DNA of 64,000 nucleotides from Bacilliculturomica massiliensis (lineage in GTDB: Bacteria; Bacillota; Clostridia; Peptostreptococcales; Anaerovoracaceae), in contig NZ_LR027602.1 in the NCBI RefSeq assembly GCF_900605495.1, positions 343,409 through 407,408 of the forward strand. Reading direction: 5' to 3'. Position 1 is the stretch's first letter; each line of letters opens with the position of its first letter. The notes under the pieces are model-generated. The model saw nothing but the letters and a program-made list of their open reading frames with translations. It was not told where the DNA came from and ran no database searches. Shown one piece after another: positions 36,301-43,192 of this stretch. A program made the position numbers and the translations under genes.

Positions 36301-39049
36301 GGGAGCGGTGACGGCTTCTGCAGTCCAGAGGAACGAAGCGCTGCCCGGGCTGACCTTTATGACGCCGGCAGGGGCCCAGACAGTGCCCTTCGCCATCGAC
36401 GTGAACGGGGAGGTCCGCTGGGTCTACGAGTGCGCGGCGGCGGCCCCGGTGGAGACCAAGCCCCTGCACAACGGGCATTTCCTCGTACCCAGCGACAGAC
36501 CGTCCACAGAAATTTTCGTGACGGATGCGGAAACTGTGCTGGAGATCGACCTGGCAGGCCGTGTGTATGCTGAGTATTTTCTGGACGGCATGCCGCATCA
36601 CGAGGTATTTGAACGGAAAAACGGAAATTTAATCTTTGCTCTTTCGAGAAGAAACAGCACGTCCATCGAGGACTATATGGTGGAGGTGGACAGGGAGACG
36701 GGACAGGCGCTTCGGACCTGGGATTTCCGAAAGATACTGGGGATCCCGGAATATGACGCTTCCTATGATACGGAACAGGGAGGGACGGACGATCCCAACG
36801 CGCCGCACAGAGCTCATCCCAGCATTCAGTCGGCGGCGGGGAATCACCCGTACTCCGACTGGTTCCACCAGAATTCGCTGGATTACGATGAGGGAGACCC
36901 GGCGGATCCCTCCGACGACGCGATCTACGTGACGGCTCGTCATCAATCCTGTCTGATCAAGATCAACGCGGAAAAGGCGGCAGGTGAGAACCCCGATCGG
37001 GAAGCGCTGGAATGGATCTACACAGATCCCTCCTGGCTGCCGCAGAGCACACTGGATCTGAAGGCATTGGTACTGAAGCCGGAGGGGGCCGCGGACGCCC
37101 AGCTCCTGGAGGATCTGCAGATTTTAGAACCGCAGGAACAGCTGGAGGAGACCGCGACCACGGAGAGCGGCATTGAGACCGGCGGCGACACTGTCACGGA
37201 TGGCGGGATCGGGACAGAGAATACCCAGATGCCGGAGAGCGGCGGCGCGGCGGAAAACGGAACGCCGGATGGCGGAAACGCAGCAGACGGCGCTGAGGAC
37301 ACGGAGGGCGGCACGACAGACGACGCCGAAGGAAGCGGCGCTGTGAACGCGCCTGCCGCTCCTGGCCAGGAGGGAGAGCCGCAGGAAACGCCGGAGAAAA
37401 GCCAGCAGGAGGGCGAATCGACTGCTGTTACCGGTCTGCTGAAAGCGGGAATGACTGGAAGTCTTACCACGGATACGGGGAATGTCGGCACAGCTGCCCA
37501 GGGTACCCTGACCGACGCGCCGGACGCTGCGTCCCCAGCGGCATTAACTGCGGATCTGACTGCTGCGGCAGGGGGCTCCGAGTGTCCCTATATCTACGGG
37601 CCTCACGCGGTGGAAATGCTGGACAACGGGGATCTGATCCTCTACGACAATCATCTGTACGGCTCCAAGACGGAGATGCTGGCGGCCACGGGACTGTTTT
37701 CCAGAGCTCTGCGCCTGCGGGTGAACGAGGAGAACAGGACCTTCCGCATTCAGTGGGAGTACGGCAGAGAACTGGGAAGCAGCCACTATACTCCCTTTAT
37801 CGGTGATGTGGATTACCTGGGTACGTTCCTGGCGCCGGGTCAGGAGGTGACGGACGAGCATTATCTGATCAATTTCGGAGGGATCACGAGAAACGCAGCT
37901 GGAGATGCCTGCGACGTGGTGGCGGCCATGCTGGGCGGCACCATATCGGCGGAGACGGTGGAATATAAAGACGGAGAGATCATCTGGAGCGCCAGATTTG
38001 AAGGCGGTCCGGGGAAAGTTTCCTCCGCGTACCGGGCGGAGCGCGTGGACCTGAGCCAGGTTCCATTTTCCAGCGAAGATTATGCAGCCTACAGTCCGCT
38101 GGAAAACCGCGGTATGTACGCCAACACGCCTCAGGCGGCGATCCCGGCAGGCGTTCTTGACACAGCGGGCCGCGGTGCGATTCCCATCGTCTGGAGTCTG
38201 CTTCAGGACGAGGGAAACCGGCTGATCGGCAAGTTCACACTGCCCCACGTCATGACAGATACTGCTTCCGAAAACGCAAAGCCCAGGGCGGTCTACGCCG
38301 TTTTGGACATGGGAACGGAAGGCCGAAGAATATACGAGGTGGGTACGGTGGCACCCCTGAACATGGGGGGGATCAACGTACCGGGCTACTATAAATTTGA
38401 AATCATGAAAGATGACAAGGCGACGCAGATCCAGCTTCTGATCGAGAGAAACGACGGCGTCTGGATCCTGGGAGAGACGGGAGAGGTAGCCTCCGCCAAT
38501 ATGCAGTACGTCACGGGGGAGGTCCCGGTCATCGATCCGGCGCCGCCCACGGTGAATGTCAGCACTCAGGCGGATGAGGACAGCCTGGCGGGAAGATTCG
38601 CGGCGTCGGCGAACACATCCTGGGCGTCGGTGCTGTTGGTTGCAAAAGGCGGTCTGGAGCCTGGAAAGAAATACGTCTATGAGGATCCCGCCACAGGAAT
38701 GCAGACTGATCTGGCGTACTCGCCAGTCCACGGGGGCTACGTGCTGATCGTGCCGGGGAAGGATCTGGCGGCTATGGATGTGGACTCCCGTGTCAAATCC
38801 ACGGCGGGAACCGTAGGGCGGATCCGGGCCGGAGTGGTGGCCGACGACTGGATGCAGAGCGTCAACGGCGTGTACCGGAGCCTGATCACGCCCTCCGATC
38901 TGTTTTACATGTCGGCCCGGCTGGCCGACGGCGGGGTTCCGTATCTGGATCCGGAGCGCGTGATGGCCATGGACGTCACCGGGGATCTGGTGATCGACCT
39001 CAGCGATTTCACTTCACTGATCAACGCCTATCTGTACCGCGGGCAATAG
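33329..39049 (+). CDS. Surface protein with two arylsulfotransferase-like propellers and a half-dockerin
   Basis: 1906 residues. A signal peptide spans about 1-45. Two tandem arylsulfate-sulfotransferase (ASST)-like units follow, about 60-870 and 890-1700, each starting with an N-terminal beta domain (LFVRDPYDITPLTGIAMFQT; VLVNPFGKAPLSGMAAFHTA). The propellers show ASST motifs: DAHHDLAES, WSHLNTITMLP, YFYHQHEITMLP; in the second unit HHEVFERKNGNL, DWFHQNSLDYDEGDP, DAIYVTARHQSCLIKI and GPHAVEMLDNGDLILYDN. ASST enzymes move sulfate from one phenol ester to another phenol without PAPS. An acidic, Gly/Glu/Thr-rich insert (about residues 1270-1400) splits the second propeller. The C-terminus is one dockerin-like half repeat (MAMDVTGDLVIDLSDFTSLI) after an X-module-like domain shared with the next gene. 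The start follows AGGAAGG. Confidence 0.82.
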   Translation: MSNRGKAAGKRGRSPAGRRVLALALSLAVACGMAGPAGGAFAWGAESDSGSLEGLGDLGQAYLAESGSGGNAETEGLLSDEVSLFQSVDGADLRTYAAQADWYLGVNGMETAKRLYTEQQTTDYGGNVVIVPHENTPSALRPNYVIIDLALTKTVAGGASFAADQMVLTVNGTAYERLLSDGFLTNHNYTAFPNTEVLAGSKTGDVVFEVTDVDAAVIDAGWKAGMESGTISLTAGPVTGVPAEVNEDQMTAVPLGGYLVDQQFQAELDLLATYKSGTYTIENPLFVRDPYDITPLTGIAMFQTAQEASAVEVTIRGQDGDADTVYQVETSGTTHQIPIYMLYAGCQNTIALRALDAAGNQTAASGDISNGQTDTSGVSGYETVTVTAQSELPMEPGFTLLWTEHMTVIDATGKPRWYQSMGVGGESGANLLTDRGTIYFTDRCNGRVGNPSIVYEMNWSGKIIAQYLYKGDSDGYPDAHHDLAESADGSQILYGINNDIASNAIRVVDKNTGASIKKLRMSAIVTKTASGDWSHLNTITMLPDEPGVYLLSLRNQDLVMKYDLDNDNVIWAFSPKKEYHEANNPKLAGKMITLDTATADRNGQPAAYFYHQHEITMLPDQDGDSGTEDILLFDNQLTGPGQGSYSRVVHYRIDLASKTARQIYSAKQAYSSYYGGAELLTETGNYTATGASKVYTQYSPTGETVFSAVASGLIFRSFQVNCGDMTRGYIPLGTLRGKAFMRLGEETPFVKYQLTAKPAAEAVAAIEQIAVHGQQLMLKGSASYSSATAKKSVQLIADDGKNQYCWPLISASTADVFDNTVKTAVPLSLGGLPQGRYNLGIRVEESGTEAYWASRYYLEKGGSIQVSQSDDVGQREVVEELIAKAKDPDNTLTNPVVLVNPFGKAPLSGMAAFHTARACNVRVTVKGKPAGGDEVPADVTYEISGGKTTDHVIPLIGLYENYNNTVVLEAGGQTAVVRVKVGEINQDHIRAGAVTASAVQRNEALPGLTFMTPAGAQTVPFAIDVNGEVRWVYECAAAAPVETKPLHNGHFLVPSDRPSTEIFVTDAETVLEIDLAGRVYAEYFLDGMPHHEVFERKNGNLIFALSRRNSTSIEDYMVEVDRETGQALRTWDFRKILGIPEYDASYDTEQGGTDDPNAPHRAHPSIQSAAGNHPYSDWFHQNSLDYDEGDPADPSDDAIYVTARHQSCLIKINAEKAAGENPDREALEWIYTDPSWLPQSTLDLKALVLKPEGAADAQLLEDLQILEPQEQLEETATTESGIETGGDTVTDGGIGTENTQMPESGGAAENGTPDGGNAADGAEDTEGGTTDDAEGSGAVNAPAAPGQEGEPQETPEKSQQEGESTAVTGLLKAGMTGSLTTDTGNVGTAAQGTLTDAPDAASPAALTADLTAAAGGSECPYIYGPHAVEMLDNGDLILYDNHLYGSKTEMLAATGLFSRALRLRVNEENRTFRIQWEYGRELGSSHYTPFIGDVDYLGTFLAPGQEVTDEHYLINFGGITRNAAGDACDVVAAMLGGTISAETVEYKDGEIIWSARFEGGPGKVSSAYRAERVDLSQVPFSSEDYAAYSPLENRGMYANTPQAAIPAGVLDTAGRGAIPIVWSLLQDEGNRLIGKFTLPHVMTDTASENAKPRAVYAVLDMGTEGRRIYEVGTVAPLNMGGINVPGYYKFEIMKDDKATQIQLLIERNDGVWILGETGEVASANMQYVTGEVPVIDPAPPTVNVSTQADEDSLAGRFAASANTSWASVLLVAKGGLEPGKKYVYEDPATGMQTDLAYSPVHGGYVLIVPGKDLAAMDVDSRVKSTAGTVGRIRAGVVADDWMQSVNGVYRSLITPSDLFYMSARLADGGVPYLDPERVMAMDVTGDLVIDLSDFTSLINAYLYRGQ

Positions 39050-39111
39050 AGCGGGAAGATACGGTTGATAGATAACATTTTTCATACGAGAGGATAAAAG
39101 GAGGAGAAGAC

Positions 39112-41811
39112 GTGTTAAATAACAAGTTGGCGCGAAGACGCGGCAGATGGCTGGCCTGTCTGCTCATAGCCTGCATGGTGATCACATCTTCGGGCGTGAT
39201 ATCCATGGCGGCAGGAGAGGGCTGCGGGGACGCGGCGGAGGGAGCCTTTACGGTGGGAGACGGGACGGCTGAGTCGCCCTATGAGATCACAAACGCGGCT
39301 CAGTTCGATCACATCAGGGAACACCTGACGTCGAGTTTCGTTCTGAAGAACGACATCGACCTGTCATCCATCAGCAATTTTGAACCCATCGGCATTGCGG
39401 GGGGTACGCTGAGCAACTTTACGGGAACCCTGGACGGCGGCGGGTTCAAGGTGAGCGGTTTCCGACAGACGGTTACGGCTGCCAACAGAGACGGGAAATA
39501 TGTTGTAGCCGGACTCTTCGGTTACGTGGCCCAGGGCGGAAGCGTCTCAAACATGCAGCTGGATGATTTCAGAGTGTCGGTGGAAATGGCCGGCGTGAAT
39601 ATCGGCGGAGTTGTCTGGATAGGAAGCCTGTGCGGCGCCGTCGGCGGCACATTGAAAAATGTCCGGGTGACGGATGGAAATGTGGACGTGGTGACAGGGA
39701 CGACAAGCACGATAGATGTGGGAGCGGTGGTAGGATCTCTGACGAAAACGGCTCAATTCCAATCCATCTATTCTAACACGGCGGTGACCTATAATACGGG
39801 AAAAGCGGCGAATATAACCGTACTGGGGAATAACGCGGGCAGCGGGATCGGAGCCATAAATGACTGCCTGTTCGTCGGCACTCTGACCAAGGCAGGCGGT
39901 TTGGATGCAGAGAAGATCGGTTTCTGCGGGACGACCACAAACTACGCAGGGGACAGCTATGTGCTGGACACCTACGCCACGGAGGTCAGCTTCACGGGCA
40001 GAGCCACGAAAAAGACAGCGGCTGAACTGACAGCTGGGGACCTGTTTACCCTGGACGCAGCCTACTGGACGGCGGAGGTGGGCAGCTATCCCTATCTGAC
40101 GACATTTGGAAAGCCGGATCCTGCGACGATCATAGTGACAGGTATCACAGTTACTGCGCCCGCGGCGGTCATCGATACGAAAGGCGGTACGCTTCAGATG
40201 AGCGCGGAGGTGGTTCCGGAAAACGCAGCAAATAAAAATGTGACATGGAGCGTGGACGACGAATCCAAGGCGGCGATCAGCGAGGCAGGACTGCTGACCG
40301 CTTCGGCGGATGGCTCCGTTGTAGTCACGGCTGCGGCGCAGGACAGGTCCGGCGTCTCAGGCACCTTTACGGTCACCATCACGAATCAGTCTGGAACGGC
40401 CAGCGTCTGCGGCCACGATGGAGAGGGAGCCTTTACGGTGGGAGCCGGGACGTCCGCGTCGCCCTATGAGATCACTAACGCGGCTCAGTTCAATCACATC
40501 AGGGAACACCTGACGTCGAGCTTTGTTTTAAAGAACGACATCGATCTGTCATCCCTCGGAAACTTTATCCCCATCGGGATAGCAGGAGGCACGCTGAGCA
40601 ACTTTACGGGGAACCTGGACGGCGGCGGATTCAAGGTGAGCGGTCTTCGGCAGAGGATCGGGGCTATCAACAGAGATGGGAGGGCTGTGGTGGCCGGTCT
40701 CTTCGGCTATGTAGCCCAGGGCGGAAGCGTCTCAAATATGCAGCTGGATGATTTCAGTGTGTCGGTGGAAATGCCCAGCGCGAACGCGGAGGGAACTGCC
40801 TGGCTGGGCAGTCTGTGCGGCGCCGTCGGCGGCACGTTGAAAAACGTAGCAATAACGGACGGAACCGTAGATATTGTGTTAGGGAAGGCAACCATTACAG
40901 ATATAGGGGCGGTGGCCGGCTCCCTGGCGGGATCAGCCCGGTTTCAGTCCGTCTATTCCGACACGGCGGTAACCTATAATACGGGAAAAGCGGCGAATGT
41001 AACCGTACTGGGGAATAACGGCGGCAACGGGATCGGAGCCATAAATGACTGCCTGTTTGTCGGCACTCTGACTAAGGCAGGCGGTGTGGATGCAGAGAAG
41101 ATCGGTTTCTGCGGAACGAACACAAACTACGCAGGGGACAGTTATGTGCTGGACACCTACGCCACGGAGGTCAGCTACACGGGCAGAGCCACGAAGAAAT
41201 CAGATGCTGAGCTGACAGCGGGAGATCTGTTTACGCTGGATCCCGCCTACTGGACGGCGGAGGCGGGCAGCTATCCCTATCTGACGGCATTTGGAAAGCC
41301 GGCGAGCGCTATGAAGGATTCAGTTGTGACAGCTGCGCCCTCCGGAGCGCCGGGCATCTTCGGAATGATGAGCCCCGCCACCGGGTACGGGACAGTCAAT
41401 ACCATTATTAAGACCAAAAGACCGGTCAGCTCCGGTTCCACATTGCAGTACAGCGACGGCACAAATAACTGTGAGCTGTATTATTCCAGAGTACTGGACG
41501 CTTTTCTGGGCTATGTGCCTGCCGGTGTGACCGTGGAGGATGTGACTGCAGGCGTGTCCGAGAAGACAGGGACCGTGAAAACGATCCGTTACGGGATCAT
41601 CGGAGATGGAAGAGACAACAGAGATGCGGTGGGATTTAAGGATCTGTATTATTTTGACAAGACCGTTCTTCTGGGTCAGACTGTGCCCAACGGCCAGTTT
41701 GAACGGATGATGGCCATGGATGTGGACGCCAACTTCGAGCTGGATCTGGCGGATCTGATGAGCATCATTCAGAATTATGTATTTGGAACAGAATTCAGCA
41801 AAGCGGAATAG
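39112..41811 (+). CDS. Duplicated GLUG-like surface protein with half-dockerin
   Basis: 899 residues from GTG 39112, six bases after AAAGGAGGAG. A signal peptide (LACLLIACMVITSSG) is followed by two nearly identical units of about 300 residues, each opening with AFTVG and SPYEITNAAQF and containing GLUG-like beta-helix turns (GLFGYVAQGGSVSNMQLDDF; SLCGAVGGTLKNV). Between them is a Big_2-like Ig domain (ITVTAPAAVIDTKGGTLQMS). The end shares an X-module-like segment with the arylsulfotransferase protein and finishes with one half-dockerin (MAMDVDANFELDLADLMSII). GLUG repeats occur in adhesins and IgA-peptidase-like proteins; no catalytic motif is seen, so adhesion is the best guess. Thirty nt separate it from the next anchor gene. 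Confidence 0.82.
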   Translation: MLNNKLARRRGRWLACLLIACMVITSSGVISMAAGEGCGDAAEGAFTVGDGTAESPYEITNAAQFDHIREHLTSSFVLKNDIDLSSISNFEPIGIAGGTLSNFTGTLDGGGFKVSGFRQTVTAANRDGKYVVAGLFGYVAQGGSVSNMQLDDFRVSVEMAGVNIGGVVWIGSLCGAVGGTLKNVRVTDGNVDVVTGTTSTIDVGAVVGSLTKTAQFQSIYSNTAVTYNTGKAANITVLGNNAGSGIGAINDCLFVGTLTKAGGLDAEKIGFCGTTTNYAGDSYVLDTYATEVSFTGRATKKTAAELTAGDLFTLDAAYWTAEVGSYPYLTTFGKPDPATIIVTGITVTAPAAVIDTKGGTLQMSAEVVPENAANKNVTWSVDDESKAAISEAGLLTASADGSVVVTAAAQDRSGVSGTFTVTITNQSGTASVCGHDGEGAFTVGAGTSASPYEITNAAQFNHIREHLTSSFVLKNDIDLSSLGNFIPIGIAGGTLSNFTGNLDGGGFKVSGLRQRIGAINRDGRAVVAGLFGYVAQGGSVSNMQLDDFSVSVEMPSANAEGTAWLGSLCGAVGGTLKNVAITDGTVDIVLGKATITDIGAVAGSLAGSARFQSVYSDTAVTYNTGKAANVTVLGNNGGNGIGAINDCLFVGTLTKAGGVDAEKIGFCGTNTNYAGDSYVLDTYATEVSYTGRATKKSDAELTAGDLFTLDPAYWTAEAGSYPYLTAFGKPASAMKDSVVTAAPSGAPGIFGMMSPATGYGTVNTIIKTKRPVSSGSTLQYSDGTNNCELYYSRVLDAFLGYVPAGVTVEDVTAGVSEKTGTVKTIRYGIIGDGRDNRDAVGFKDLYYFDKTVLLGQTVPNGQFERMMAMDVDANFELDLADLMSIIQNYVFGTEFSKAE
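39241..41300 (+). repeat. Internal 1.19-kb direct repeat
   Basis: The segments 39241-about 40110 and 40427-about 41300 are strongly similar at the DNA level, offset by about 1186 bp, with long identical stretches such as gaataacgg/c and ataaatgactgcctgtt. They code for the two GLUG-like units. Confidence 0.85.
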
Positions 41812-41841
41812 TGTACGGAGAGACTTCGGAAAGGAGTCGGA

Positions 41842-43185
41842 ATGAAGACAGGAATGAGGATCAGACTTGCCTGGCTGCTGGCTCTGCTGCTGAGTTTGAC
41901 TGGAATAGCAATGCCCTCGGCCGCTTTTGCAGCCGAGGGAGACCCCACCCTTCGGTTCGATATGAGGACGAAGGACTCGGTTTCCGGTTTAAAAAGCGGA
42001 GATGAGATAGAGGTCGAAGTTGTCATGAGCCGTTCGGACGGCCTTGCGGATGCCTATCGTTTTTACGGTGTGCAGCTGGATATTCGCTATAATAACCAGC
42101 TGTTTACGGTCTCCGAGCTGAAGAACGCGGGACTGAAGCGGCCTGACGGCGAAAACTGGAAGGGCGGCTGGACCTGCACTTCCATCAATGGGGCGGCAGG
42201 GACGAAGCAGATCCGGGTCTTATGTACCAATCTGGGACTGGCTGGAGGATTGGGCAACGCGGATGTGGTGCCGGGCGGCGAGGTGATCGTTGGAAGTTTT
42301 CTTCTGACCGTAGGCCAGGACGCGCCGGATCAGGTGGAAACAGTGGATTTTGCAAAGGTCCTGAACATCGGTTCAGACCTGAAAAAAGGTCCTGCCGAGG
42401 TGGGCAGCGTACTGAGTCTGGCCTTCGCTGTCTCTGAAAGCATCGGCGGATCGGGATCGGGTACGGGCAGCGGCTCAGGAAGCGGCGGTTCCGGTTCTGG
42501 AAGCGGCACGTCCGGGAGCGGCCAGTCGGGATCCGGTACGGGAACCACGGAGGGGAGTTCCTCCGCAGGTACAGACGCCGCAGGACAAGCGCCACCTTCC
42601 GACGGGTCAAAACCGCGGGTGCGTTTTGAAGAACTCACCGACGTGCCGCAGACCCATTGGGCCGCGGATTCTATCCGCTATCTGGTGGACAGAGGAATCG
42701 TGGTGGGGAACGCGCAGAAACAATTTGAACCGGAAAAGAGAGTGACCAGAGCGGAATTCTGCCAGATGGCGGCCAATGCTTTTGGATATGAGCAGAAAGG
42801 CTCCGGCACTGCTTTCAGCGACGTGGGGGAGAACGACTGGTACTGCGGCGCGGTCACCGCTCTGGCGGAAGCCGGAGTGGTGTCCGGAACAGGATCCGGG
42901 CGGTTTGGAGCGGAGGACGCCCTGAGCAGACAGGATATGGCGGTCATACTGTATCGTATCATGCGGGATCGGAATATGACGCCTCCGGTGATCCGTGAGT
43001 TTGCGGTTTTCGACGACGAAGCGGCTGCGGCGGATTATGCGAGGGAAGCGCTGATGGAGCTATATTGTACGGGGGTCATAAGCGGAACGAGCCGGACGAC
43101 GCTGTCGCCGGCAGAGTTTTCCACACGGGCGCAGATCGCCTCCGTGCTGATGAAATTATTGCAGAGTGAAGTGGAAGGGAGGTGA
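41842..43185 (+). CDS. Cohesin-like/SLH cell-surface anchor protein 2
   Basis: 447 residues. A signal peptide (LAWLLALLLSLTGIAMPSAAFA) is followed by a cohesin-like domain at about 34-200: SGDEIEVEVVMS, then YRFYGVQLDIRYNNQLFTVS and GGEVIVGSFLLTVG. A Gly/Ser linker (about 205-250) leads to three SLH repeats (QTHWAADSIRYLVDRG; GENDWYCGAVTALAEAG; a third near DYAREALMELYCTG) with TRAE-like motifs. It would fix dockerin partners on the wall. Flanking genes on both sides encode dockerin proteins. Its stop overlaps a perfect anti-SD match (GGAGGTGATC) serving the next gene, so the two are tightly co-translated. Confidence 0.85.
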   Translation: MKTGMRIRLAWLLALLLSLTGIAMPSAAFAAEGDPTLRFDMRTKDSVSGLKSGDEIEVEVVMSRSDGLADAYRFYGVQLDIRYNNQLFTVSELKNAGLKRPDGENWKGGWTCTSINGAAGTKQIRVLCTNLGLAGGLGNADVVPGGEVIVGSFLLTVGQDAPDQVETVDFAKVLNIGSDLKKGPAEVGSVLSLAFAVSESIGGSGSGTGSGSGSGGSGSGSGTSGSGQSGSGTGTTEGSSSAGTDAAGQAPPSDGSKPRVRFEELTDVPQTHWAADSIRYLVDRGIVVGNAQKQFEPEKRVTRAEFCQMAANAFGYEQKGSGTAFSDVGENDWYCGAVTALAEAGVVSGTGSGRFGAEDALSRQDMAVILYRIMRDRNMTPPVIREFAVFDDEAAAADYAREALMELYCTGVISGTSRTTLSPAEFSTRAQIASVLMKLLQSEVEGR

Positions 43186-43192
43186 TCGCACT

